IMG/VR virus record: IMGVR_UViG_3300032282_001781 | Location: 1-24,842 of that record | Strand: one strand, 5' to 3' | DNA length: 24,842 nt | Source of the DNA: a virus | In this document: positions 6,961-13,488 of the stretch, in pieces | How positions within the stretch are numbered: position 1 is the first letter of the stretch | How the letters are laid out: each line of letters begins with the position of its first letter | Notes under the pieces: generated by a model | Told to the model about the DNA's origin: nothing | The model's database searches: none | Seen by the model: only the letters and a program-made list of their open reading frames with translations | Program-made: the position numbers and the translations under genes

Positions 6961-8460
6961 TTGACATTCGCATCAGGATCAATATCTTCTATAACAACCG
7001 CTTCCGCAAATGGCACCGGCCACTTGGCGGATCATAACAATATAAAATCAGTGTTAAGCGCACATGATGGCATTCTGTCAACGTCTGCATCTATCGCCGC
7101 CGCTATAGACAATGAGACTGGTTCTGGTAGTTTAGTTTTCAACACCAACCCCACCTTTCAAGGTCTTGTCTCTGGCTCAACAATGTCATTGACATCAGGC
7201 GCGAGCGTAGGCGGCGATTTGACAGTTAGCGGAAGCATAGTGGCTGGCGGAAGTGCTTTTTATCTCAGTGCGAGCAATATTATAGTTGATGATCCGCTGC
7301 TCTACATAGCAAACAACAATCCATCAAACATAAATGATATTGGGGTCGTTGGACATTTCACTTCAGGAAACTATCAACACACCGGAATCGTTCGTGATGC
7401 CACAGATAATATCTGGAAATTGTTCTCTAATGTCATTCCAGAACCAACTACAACATTAGATTTCGCAAGTGCCACATATGACACGTTGCAGTTGGGCGGG
7501 CTGATAGTAAATTCAAGTTCCACCACCACAACAGCATCAATCACATCAGCAGGGGCGGGGACATTTGCTTCATTAACCGCTACGGGAAATTCTACTTTTG
7601 GTAATTTAGCCACTAATACCATATACAATCAAGGATTCACGGGTCCGAATCTGAATTTTGGATCGTCTTCAATTACTTTAAGAACACAAAATTCTGGGAC
7701 TAACAAAGGATTAATTATTCAAAGTGGTTCCACAACTCAGACTGCTAATCTTCAGGAATGGCAGAACAGCGCAGGAACAATTTTAGGATCAGTCGGAGCA
7801 TCCGGTTTATTCGTATTAACATCAGCATCCTTGGCTGCCGGAACTGCTACGATTCCAGCCTTGAGACTCACATCTGGGGTAACGCTGACAACTCCAGTGG
7901 CGGGCGCGGTAGAGTATGATGGAACGACTGCCTATTTTACTACTAATACTTCAGCCTCATCAAGGGGAGTCATTCCCACTTTATTGATAAGAGTGGCATC
8001 TGCCTCGTTGGCATTGGTAAACAATACTGTTGCACAACCAGTATTTTCTTCAAGCGGTACGATTAATTTGGCTGCTAACACTGCTTATGAATTTGAAATG
8101 CAAATTATTCAATCGGGTTCTGCGGCAGCAACTTCAAATACCGCATCCTTCTTGTTCGGTGGAACGGCAAGCAATGGAGTAATCGCATACACGGCTATCT
8201 CTGGAACCAATGCCATCGGTGCAGCAAGCACAACATTCTCCAATGTACTGACTGCGACAGCAATATCTATTGCATCGACTTCTCAAACCAGAACATTTTT
8301 AATTAAAGGTATTTTAAGAAATCCAATAGCAGGAACATTTATTCCTCAAATTCAATTTAGTGCTTCTCCAGCAAACAATCCGTATACCGCTGCTGGGTCT
8401 TATATGAAATTTATTCCAATTGGTGCTAGTGCAACTAATGGTACTGGCGGCTGGCAGTAA
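6961..8460 (+). CDS. Tail fibre / structural protein
   Basis: A 499-residue Ser/Thr/Ala/Gly-rich protein. The N-terminal part has repeating short beta runs (TFQGLVSGSTMSLTSGASVG, then GDLTVSGSIVAGG). Residues about 104-180 carry a domain common in tailed-phage structural proteins: DDPLLYIANNNPSNINDIGVVGHF, QHTGIVRDATDNIWKLFS, then PTTTLDF and ATYDTLQLGGL. The C-terminal 150 residues form another beta domain (LIRVASASLALVNNTVAQPVF to YMKFIPIGAS). No intramolecular chaperone (peptidase) domain is evident. The start is TTG 6961 with GGAG upstream. It probably forms a trimeric fibre or tail-associated protein. Confidence 0.85.
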   Translation: MTFASGSISSITTASANGTGHLADHNNIKSVLSAHDGILSTSASIAAAIDNETGSGSLVFNTNPTFQGLVSGSTMSLTSGASVGGDLTVSGSIVAGGSAFYLSASNIIVDDPLLYIANNNPSNINDIGVVGHFTSGNYQHTGIVRDATDNIWKLFSNVIPEPTTTLDFASATYDTLQLGGLIVNSSSTTTTASITSAGAGTFASLTATGNSTFGNLATNTIYNQGFTGPNLNFGSSSITLRTQNSGTNKGLIIQSGSTTQTANLQEWQNSAGTILGSVGASGLFVLTSASLAAGTATIPALRLTSGVTLTTPVAGAVEYDGTTAYFTTNTSASSRGVIPTLLIRVASASLALVNNTVAQPVFSSSGTINLAANTAYEFEMQIIQSGSAAATSNTASFLFGGTASNGVIAYTAISGTNAIGAASTTFSNVLTATAISIASTSQTRTFLIKGILRNPIAGTFIPQIQFSASPANNPYTAAGSYMKFIPIGASATNGTGGWQ

Positions 8461-8493
8461 AATAGTATCCTATAGTACAATTAATTGAATCAT

Positions 8494-8564
8494 TCTCCGA
8501 TGGTGTAATGGTAGCACAAATGACTTTGGATCATTTAGTCTTAGTTCGAATCTAGGTCGGAGAG
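8494..8564 (+). tRNA. tRNA-Gln(UUG)
   Basis: Acceptor TCTCCGA/TCGGAGA, D arm with TGGTAGCA, anticodon stem AATGA/TCATT, loop CTTTGGA (anticodon TTG), T arm CTTAG-TTCGAAT-CTAGG, discriminator G8564. No encoded CCA; a single C follows and then the ATG of the next gene. Its 3' acceptor strand contains GGAG, which could double as a ribosome site. Confidence 0.95.
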
Positions 8565-8565
8565 C

Positions 8566-8826
8566 ATGTCAAAAAATAAAGATGATAATTCATGGAAGTA
8601 TGGCGGCATTAAGAAGCGTGACTACAATCAGAGTCATGATGGCCCTGAGGAAATTCCGCACAAGAAAAAGAAGAAGAAGATTAATCGTTCAAAGTGCGAG
8701 CATGACTATCAGGTTTTGAGAGAATATGTCTGGCCTTCATGGCATAGGCTCAAGGATGCCGTCTATACAGACTTTGCCTGCTCAAAATGCGGAAAGAAAA
8801 AGATGGAAGGGCCTGTCTATAGATAG
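8566..8826 (+). CDS. Hypothetical Lys-rich protein with a Cys/His knuckle, abutting tRNA-Gln
   Basis: An 86-residue protein with a poly-Lys stretch (HKKKKKKINRSKCEHDY, about residues 31-48), then ACSKCGKKKMEG (CxxC). C43xxH and the CxxC may form a zinc site. The ATG begins two bases after the tRNA-Gln discriminator, so any ribosome site lies inside the tRNA, or tRNA 3' processing leaves a nearly leaderless mRNA. No known family. Confidence 0.7.
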   Translation: MSKNKDDNSWKYGGIKKRDYNQSHDGPEEIPHKKKKKKINRSKCEHDYQVLREYVWPSWHRLKDAVYTDFACSKCGKKKMEGPVYR

Positions 8827-8832
8827 GCATAT

Positions 8833-8903
8833 GCGTCTGTGGTGTAGGGGTAACACGACATCCTTCCAAGTTGTAATCGCCAGTTCGAATCTGGTCAGAC
8901 GCT
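8833..8903 (+). tRNA. tRNA-Gly(UCC)
   Basis: Acceptor GCGTCTG/CAGACGC, D arm with GGGGTAACAC, anticodon loop CTTCCAA (anticodon TCC) on a 5-bp stem with one T-T mismatch, T arm GCCAG-TTCGAAT-CTGGT with one wobble, discriminator T8903. Followed by C; no encoded CCA. Confidence 0.93.
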
Positions 8904-8916
8904 CTTAAATCGAAAG

Positions 8917-8925
8917 TGATATACT
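8917..8925 (+). promoter_or_regulatory. Extended -10 placed for a leaderless mRNA
   Basis: TGATATACT (hexamer 8920-8925) lies six bases before ATG 8932, the same geometry as at 5725. No ribosome-binding sequence precedes the ATG. This predicts a transcript that starts at the start codon. Confidence 0.6.
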
Positions 8926-8931
8926 GATATT

Positions 8932-9813
8932 ATGCCATATGAGATAAGACATAACATTGAGGGTTGCAGCGGTTACGCTGTTGTGCTGAAGGATTCTGGG
9001 AAGATTGTCACATGTCATCCTGACAAGACTTCAGCGCTCAAGCATCTCGCCGCCCTTGAGATTAATGTGGAGGAAGCCAAGATGGAGAAGGCTGAGGGTC
9101 ATACACCAAATGATGGTATGGTTTCAGCAGCAAAGCGCGCCCTTAAATGGAAAGAAGAAGGGCATGCTGGTGGAACCAGCATTGGTCTGGGCCGCGCTCA
9201 TCAAATTGTGAACCGCGAGAGTCTTAGTGATTCCACTGTGAAAAGAATGTATTCTTTCTTCAGCCGTCATGAGGTTGACAAGAAGGCCAAAGGCTTCTCC
9301 TCAGGAGAGGAAGGCTTCCCCAGTCCCGGCAGAGTTGCGTGGGATTTGTGGGGCGGTGACTCAGGGTACTCTTGGTCTAGGGACAAGGTGGCCGGTATGG
9401 AGAAACTTTTCATGCATGGTGGAAGCACAGAGTTCAAGGTTGAGTACAATGTTGGAGATTGTCAGGGCGGCTGGGCGGTATTGAAAGATGGCACTGGACA
9501 AGTTGTAGGATGTTACAAGACTGAGAATGAAGCCATCGATCACATGGAAGAACTGACAACTGAGATGACTGACATTCTTGGTGATGAGGTTAGGACTTCC
9601 AAGTCTCCGAATGAATATTCTGAGAAAGCATATGGCGCTACAAGTTTCTGGGATGGAGTTTTCTTTCCGGCTCAGAAGGGTGTCATGGGAATTGACAATG
9701 ATACCAATAAAGAGAACGCTAGATTTGTTTCAACATATAACACGCCGCCACAGAAGGACGGCACAGAAAGTACCGGCTACGGAAATAGTAGCGGCGGTAC
9801 AAATCCAAGATAA
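8932..9813 (+). CDS. Phage virion/maturation-type protein with duplicated domain
   Basis: A 293-residue protein. Residues 1-45 (YEIRHNIEGCSGYAVVLKDSG, then KIVTCHPDKTSALKHLAALE) and 168-212 (FKVEYNVGDCQGGWAVLKDG, then GQVVGCYKTENEAIDHMEEL) are two copies of a small domain often attached to phage portal or capsid-maturation proteins. Between them, residues about 62-150 (MVSAAKRALKWKEEGHAGGT, LGRAHQIVNRESLSDSTVKRMYSFFSRH, PSPGRVAWDLWGGDSGYSW) match a module found C-terminal to capsid-maturation protease and related structural proteins of actinophages. No protease catalytic set is seen, so this looks like a separated accessory domain. It is probably expressed from a leaderless promoter. Confidence 0.7.
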   Translation: MPYEIRHNIEGCSGYAVVLKDSGKIVTCHPDKTSALKHLAALEINVEEAKMEKAEGHTPNDGMVSAAKRALKWKEEGHAGGTSIGLGRAHQIVNRESLSDSTVKRMYSFFSRHEVDKKAKGFSSGEEGFPSPGRVAWDLWGGDSGYSWSRDKVAGMEKLFMHGGSTEFKVEYNVGDCQGGWAVLKDGTGQVVGCYKTENEAIDHMEELTTEMTDILGDEVRTSKSPNEYSEKAYGATSFWDGVFFPAQKGVMGIDNDTNKENARFVSTYNTPPQKDGTESTGYGNSSGGTNPR

Positions 9814-9824
9814 CAGGAGAAGTA

Positions 9825-9983
9825 ATGGCAGTATTTGACAGACTTTTTGATCTGTTCAAGCCCGTCGTTTCGAAAGAAACGGACACTTGTGCGTCAGGAT
9901 ATCCTGACTGGAAGCCAAGTGAAACTTGGACACCAAAATTTGATGACAATGGAGCAGAACCGGAGGCTTACGATGGCGACTAA
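9825..9983 (+). CDS. Small acidic protein upstream of endolysin
   Basis: A 52-residue frame starting at ATG 9825 behind CAGGAGAAG. The product begins MAVFDRLFDLFKPVV (amphipathic) and ends in an acidic tail (KFDDNGAEPEAYDGD). The endolysin ATG (9973) and its GGAGG site lie inside the 3' end, so the genes are coupled. The amphipathic start could touch the membrane or a virion partner, but there is no full TM segment, so holin is unlikely. The gene contains a 16-bp perfect palindrome at 9893-9908. Confidence 0.65.
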   Translation: MAVFDRLFDLFKPVVSKETDTCASGYPDWKPSETWTPKFDDNGAEPEAYDGD

Positions 9984-10896
9984 GACTCCCACATATGGCC
10001 AGATCAAGCAAGCATTCATCGATCATGGCGTTAATTTCAAAGAGGTTAAGGGTTGTACGACAATTGGTCGTCCATGGGATTCAAATAATCCATTGGTGGG
10101 ACATGTTCATCACCACACAAGCACGCCAAGTGCTACGGATTCCAATCCCAATCCCGCCCCCACGCTTGAATGGTTGATGACAGCATTCTCAAAACCAGCA
10201 GCAAACTGCCTCGTTGGTCGTGATGGTGTGGTTTACATCTGCTCATGGGGTTCTTGCTTCCACTCAGGTCTTGGCGGGCCTTGGAAATCGCGCGGCCTTT
10301 CAGGAGGAAATACAGGTCACTACCGACTCTGGGGAACAGAGATTGATGATCCCGGCAATGGGAAAACAATAAATGCCAAGCAGATTGAAGCAGTTGGTAG
10401 AATGGACGCGGCCTTCATGAAACTTTGTGGCTGGGATGAGTATGCTCTGATCAATCACGCTGACTGGACGGATGCTGGGCAATGGCTGAAGAATCCTCAG
10501 GGTCAGGCTGATGGTCCTGCTGGACGTTACGAGGGTCGCAAGAATGACACTCTTCGTCAATACTATCCAGCATCATTCTGGAGAACTAATGCCAAGAAGT
10601 ATGTTGTTGGTCCTACGCCTCCCGCTCCAACACCCACTCCTCTGAAGAAGGTGTGGCTTGTGTCTGTGCAGCCGGGAAAGCGTAACCAACAGGTTTGGAC
10701 TGTGCAGAATGCTCTTAAGCAAGAGGGTCTGTATTCTGGAACTCCAACTGGGTATTTTGACGCTGCTACAAAGGCTGCTTATGCTAAATGGCAAAATCGT
10801 CTAGGATACACTGGAACAGATGCAAACGGCGTTCCCGGTATTCAATCATTGACAAATCTGGGCGATAAGTATAAATTCGTTGTAGCCACCGCATGA
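9973..10896 (+). CDS. Endolysin: N-acetylmuramoyl-L-alanine amidase + peptidoglycan-binding domain
   Basis: A 307-residue protein. The N-terminal Amidase_2 domain (about 1-205) has VHHHTS (His46-48, zinc ligand region), CLVGRDGVVYICSWGSCFHSGLG, GTEIDDPG and a second-ligand region NHADWTDAGQW. A Pro/Thr linker (PTPPAPTPTP, about 212-222) joins a C-terminal peptidoglycan-binding repeat (QVWTVQNALKQEGLYSGTPT, GYFDAATKAAYAKWQNRLGY). It cleaves the amide between MurNAc and L-Ala in the cell wall at lysis. No signal peptide, so it needs a holin or other export. The start is ATG 9973 with GGAGG at 9962-9966; an upstream in-frame ATG (9835) lies inside the small gene and lacks a ribosome site. Confidence 0.93.
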   Translation: MATKTPTYGQIKQAFIDHGVNFKEVKGCTTIGRPWDSNNPLVGHVHHHTSTPSATDSNPNPAPTLEWLMTAFSKPAANCLVGRDGVVYICSWGSCFHSGLGGPWKSRGLSGGNTGHYRLWGTEIDDPGNGKTINAKQIEAVGRMDAAFMKLCGWDEYALINHADWTDAGQWLKNPQGQADGPAGRYEGRKNDTLRQYYPASFWRTNAKKYVVGPTPPAPTPTPLKKVWLVSVQPGKRNQQVWTVQNALKQEGLYSGTPTGYFDAATKAAYAKWQNRLGYTGTDANGVPGIQSLTNLGDKYKFVVATA

Positions 10897-10902
10897 TATA
10901 AT
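10894..10902 (+). promoter_or_regulatory. Possible extended -10 after the endolysin
   Basis: TGATATAAT, identical to the element at 6923, overlaps the endolysin stop. Transcription would start near 10909, immediately before the hairpin at 10915-10941, so a ferritin mRNA from it would carry that hairpin at its 5' end. Confidence 0.4.
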
Positions 10903-10914
10903 TATTTTAAGCAT

Positions 10915-10941
10915 GGGGGGTCGAATGATCTTCGGCCCCCC
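10915..10941 (+). terminator. Strong GC hairpin between endolysin and ferritin genes
   Basis: GGGGGGTCGAA (10915-10925) pairs with TTCGGCCCCCC (10931-10941) around a TGATC loop, giving 11 pairs with one G-U. The downstream tract (TATTAAATTT) is AT-rich but not a clean T run. It may terminate the endolysin transcript or stabilise the 5' end of the next mRNA. Confidence 0.65.
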
Positions 10942-10965
10942 TATTAAATTTAAAGAGGAATTATT

Positions 10966-11412
10966 ATGGCATTGGTAGAAGAACTCAAGACATTGCAGGC
11001 AAACGCATTTGCCATGTACTCACAGGCACATGGATATCACTGGAATGTTGAGGGTATGCTGTTCAAGGAACTGCACGCATTCTTCCTTGAGATTTATGAT
11101 GACGTGTATGATTCAATTGATCCAATTTCAGAGAATATTCGCAAACTTGGTTCCAAGGCACCATTTGGTGTGTATCAGTGGGCTTCAAACGCAACCGTAA
11201 AGATCAACGATGATTCCAATATATCCCCCGTTGACATGTTGAAGGAACTGACATTGACAAATGCTCTGATGGTTGAGCAGTTGAAGAGAATTTTTGTTGT
11301 TGCTGATCAGGAAAATGAGCAGGCCATAGCGAATTTTATCGCTGACAGGCTTGACAAGCATCAGTTCTGGCACTGGCAATTGACATCTACGCTGAAAGTA
11401 ACAACGGTATAA
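10966..11412 (+). CDS. Dps-like ferritin family protein
   Basis: A 148-residue helical protein, close to the Dps subunit length. The ferroxidase signature HWNVEGMLFKELH then YDSIDPISENIRKLGSKAP gives His25, His37, Asp52 and Glu56 in Dps ligand positions; the site matching E. coli Dps Asp67 is Leu41, with Glu42 next to it. Family role: 12-mer cages that bind DNA and/or oxidise Fe2+ with peroxide, protecting DNA. The lack of a Lys-rich N-terminal tail argues against strong DNA binding. It has a clear ribosome site (AAAGAGGA) and its own upstream hairpin. It could protect phage DNA or store iron; a host origin by transfer is likely. Confidence 0.85.
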   Translation: MALVEELKTLQANAFAMYSQAHGYHWNVEGMLFKELHAFFLEIYDDVYDSIDPISENIRKLGSKAPFGVYQWASNATVKINDDSNISPVDMLKELTLTNALMVEQLKRIFVVADQENEQAIANFIADRLDKHQFWHWQLTSTLKVTTV

Positions 11413-11414
11413 CC

Positions 11415-11443
11415 TTGACCGGATAGCCTATATTTGGTAGAAT
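11415..11443 (+). promoter_or_regulatory. -35/-10 promoter for a leaderless lysozyme-like gene
   Basis: TTGACC (11415-11420), 17-bp spacer, TAGAAT (11438-11443), then 7 bases to ATG 11451. This is a near-consensus sigma70-type promoter whose start point would fall at or next to the start codon. No ribosome-binding sequence lies between. Confidence 0.7.
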
Positions 11444-11450
11444 TGATTGT

Positions 11451-11969
11451 ATGGTTATCCTAAAAAGGATTGCTCCCGTGGTTGCGCTTCTTGCCATGTT
11501 TTTTATGGCACAGCCACCAGCCGCCCAGAGCATGATCCTGAAAAATAACTCTGCAACACAAACAACACAACAAATAAAAATTGCAAAATGCAACAACAAG
11601 ATCGTAAAATGGATGTACACCGCAGGTTTCCGTGGACAATCTTTGAGAATCGGTTATGCGATTATCATGAGAGAATCCGGTGGAAATCCGAAAAACATCA
11701 CATACAACGATTGGGGGTTGTGGCAAATTAATCGCCCGACCCACCCACAATATTCAGGTTCTGCCCTACTTGATCCTATTAGAAGTTCAAGGATCGCATA
11801 TAAGATGACTAAGGGCGGGAAGTATTGGATTCCTTGGGGTATCGGAATGACACGTTCCGGCAAGCCATATATGGATGCCAGAGACTACGATGGAATTTGG
11901 AATCAGTGGAAGAAAGATAACTGGATTTGGATTCCGTTTAGTAGATATTACAGATCGTATCCATGCTGA
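11451..11969 (+). CDS. Secreted lysozyme-like / lytic transglycosylase-like protein
   Basis: A 172-residue protein. Residues 1-26 form a signal peptide or signal anchor (VILKR, then APVVALLAMFFMA, then PPAAQS). The rest has the goose-lysozyme/transglycosylase pattern: IGYAIIMRESGGNPKNI with Glu75 as the likely catalytic acid, then NDWGLWQINRPTHPQ, ALLDPIRSSRIAYKMT and YWIPWGI. It would cut glycan strands outside the membrane, either at lysis without a holin (secreted or signal-arrest type) or as a wall-access factor. It is likely transcribed alone from the leaderless promoter just upstream. A virion-bound role is less likely given the signal peptide. Confidence 0.85.
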   Translation: MVILKRIAPVVALLAMFFMAQPPAAQSMILKNNSATQTTQQIKIAKCNNKIVKWMYTAGFRGQSLRIGYAIIMRESGGNPKNITYNDWGLWQINRPTHPQYSGSALLDPIRSSRIAYKMTKGGKYWIPWGIGMTRSGKPYMDARDYDGIWNQWKKDNWIWIPFSRYYRSYPC

Positions 11970-11981
11970 ATATACATAATC

Positions 11982-12022
11982 GGGCCATAGCGGCCCATAC
12001 GACTGATATTAAATAGCAGTCG
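11982..12022 (+). other. Two adjacent hairpins before the tRNA cluster
   Basis: GGGCC-ATAGC-GGCCC (11982-11996) is followed by CGACTG/CAGTCG (12000-12005 with 12017-12022, 11-base loop); the second ends directly at the first base of tRNA-Met. The first may terminate the lysozyme-like transcript; the second may guide processing of the tRNA precursor. Confidence 0.5.
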
Positions 12023-12094
12023 GCCTCCTTGGTATAATGGATATTACGGCGCTCTCATAAGGCGCAGAAGATGGTTCAATTCCGTCAGGAGGTA
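12023..12094 (+). tRNA. tRNA-Met(CAU), elongator or Ile2 type
   Basis: Acceptor GCCTCCT/AGGAGGT with a G1-U72 wobble, anticodon stem GCGCT/GGCGC, loop CTCATAA (anticodon CAT), T arm GATGG-TTCAATT-CCGTC, discriminator A12094. It lacks the C1-A72 mismatch and the three G-C pairs of an initiator. A separate UAU tRNA for AUA exists at 5011, which makes Met more likely than lysidine-modified Ile. One C separates it from tRNA-Thr. Confidence 0.9.
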
Positions 12095-12095
12095 C

Positions 12096-12168
12096 GCCGG
12101 ATTAACTCAGGGGTCAGAGTTCTCGCCTTGTAAGCGAGCAGTCGTCAGTTCGAATCTGACATCCGGCT
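12096..12168 (+). tRNA. tRNA-Thr(UGU)
   Basis: Acceptor GCCGGAT/ATCCGGC, D stem ACTC/GAGT, anticodon stem CTCGC/GCGAG, loop CTTGTAA (anticodon TGT), T arm GTCAG-TTCGAAT-CTGAC, discriminator T12168, followed by C and no encoded CCA. Confidence 0.96.
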
Positions 12169-12172
12169 CTGA

Positions 12173-12260
12173 GGAAACGTGGCCGAGTGGTTTAAGGCGA
12201 GGGATTGCTAATCCCTTGTACATTTATAATGTACCGGAGGTTCGAATCCTCTCGTTTCCG
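12173..12260 (+). tRNA. tRNA-Ser(GCU)
   Basis: Acceptor GGAAACG/CGTTTCC, anticodon stem AGGGA/TCCCT, loop TTGCTAA (anticodon GCT), long variable arm GTACATT/AATGTAC as in class II tRNAs, T loop TTCGAAT, discriminator G12260. A single C separates it from tRNA-Ile. Confidence 0.96.
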
Positions 12261-12261
12261 C

Positions 12262-12333
12262 CCACAGGTAGTGAAACGGTAATCACGCAATTCTGATAAA
12301 ATTGTATTGGAGGTTCGATTCCTCCCTTGTGGA
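12262..12333 (+). tRNA. tRNA-Ile(GAU)
   Basis: Acceptor CCACAGG/CTTGTGG with one G-U, D stem GTG/CAC, anticodon stem CAATT/AATTG, loop CTGATAA (anticodon GAT), T arm GGAGG-TTCGATT-CCTCC, discriminator A12333. With the UAU tRNA at 5011 it covers all Ile codons. Confidence 0.95.
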
Positions 12334-12351
12334 CTCTAGAAAGGTCTATTA

Positions 12352-13488
12352 ATGAAAATAGGAATGCTTTCCTCAGACTGGGGCGATTACCAAATTTCCA
12401 GTCCCGGTGGCTGTACATGGATTAGAATGTTTGGCCCCGCAGCAGAATTGAACAATCTAGGAATTGAAACTGTAATTGGTGAAGTGGGTTGGCGGGACGA
12501 CGAGGGCTTTGTCGCTGTTTCAACTCAAGACAGATTGATGATGAAGAATCGTGGACCGATCAAGAATCCTAGTAATTACTCTGGCGGTCTTGATGTTGTC
12601 ATATTCAAACTATGGATGTGGCATGAGGCTAATGAGTATATTGAACGTGCCCAGCAAATGGGGCAGACAATAATCATTGACATTGATGACTGGTTCCACG
12701 GTCTGCCGACCACGAACATCGCTTTCCAGACAACACATCCTGATCGTGATGCGACTTGGAATCGAAATCATATGTTGAACACATACAGGAATGTCAATGG
12801 TCTGATAACCAGTACAGAATTCTTGCAGGATTATTATTCCAAGTTTAATGAAAATGCTTATCAAGTTCATAATTCATTAAAGCCAAGTTATTTTATCAAG
12901 CGTATTGATGCTGCTGGAGCAAAGCCGACAATTGGATGGGTTGGAATCATGATCTGGCGATCCGGCGACATTGAAGAATTACGCGGTTGGCTGGGTCCAT
13001 TCCTAGATGAGTATGATCTAAGATTTCATCATGCTGGCATAAACTTTGAAGACCCGAAAGAGTTTGCCAAGATTGCCAACATTGATCCTGAAAGATTGAC
13101 AGGAACTCCCGGCGCTAGCCCACAATACTATGGGAATATCCTGCTTCCAATGGATATAGGAATTGTTCCGTTGAACAAGTTGCCATTTAACGAGGCAAAG
13201 AGCAGCCTGAAGGGCTTGGAGTATGCCATGTCTGGCATTCCATTCGTTGCCTATGGCTCCAACGAGTACAAGAAGTTGGAAGCAGAAGGTGCTGGAAACA
13301 CTGCGGTCAAGCCACGCCAATGGATCAAGCACATGGAAAAGTTAATTGATCCCGCAGAGAGAAGGCGGCAGGCTGATCGTGGCTATGAATTAGTCATTGA
13401 CAAGTATAATATTGAGAATGTAGTCTATAAGTGGATTGATGCGATAGAGCGTATTCATCAGGCTAACCCTAGGAGAAAAGATGGATAG
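12352..13488 (+). CDS. Glycosyltransferase, GT-B fold (GT4-like)
   Basis: A 378-residue protein. The N-terminal domain starts MKIGMLSSDWGDYQISSPGGCTWIRMFGPAAEL, the typical GT-B acceptor-side opening, with an acidic IIIDIDDWFHGL at about 105-116. The C-terminal domain has a strand TIGWVGIMIWRSGDIEELRG (about 193) and the GT4 signature stretch PFNEAKSSLKGLEYAMSGIPFVA (about 278-300) with an acidic/Lys pair for the nucleotide-sugar donor. The C-terminal helix (YELVIDKYNIENVVYKWIDAIERI) packs back as in the family. The donor and acceptor are unknown. It is transcribed just after the tRNA cluster and overlaps the next gene by 8 bases. Confidence 0.8.
   Translation: MKIGMLSSDWGDYQISSPGGCTWIRMFGPAAELNNLGIETVIGEVGWRDDEGFVAVSTQDRLMMKNRGPIKNPSNYSGGLDVVIFKLWMWHEANEYIERAQQMGQTIIIDIDDWFHGLPTTNIAFQTTHPDRDATWNRNHMLNTYRNVNGLITSTEFLQDYYSKFNENAYQVHNSLKPSYFIKRIDAAGAKPTIGWVGIMIWRSGDIEELRGWLGPFLDEYDLRFHHAGINFEDPKEFAKIANIDPERLTGTPGASPQYYGNILLPMDIGIVPLNKLPFNEAKSSLKGLEYAMSGIPFVAYGSNEYKKLEAEGAGNTAVKPRQWIKHMEKLIDPAERRRQADRGYELVIDKYNIENVVYKWIDAIERIHQANPRRKDG

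Noticed and set aside
9835-9972. Extended N-terminus for the endolysin from ATG 9835
   Set aside because: It reads through the small 9825 gene in another frame; ATG 9973 has GGAGG and gives the normal amidase start.
12031-12301. TATAAT/TGATAAAAT matches at about 12033 and 12293
   Set aside because: They fall in the D arm of tRNA-Met and the anticodon loop of tRNA-Ile, where the sequence is set by tRNA structure.
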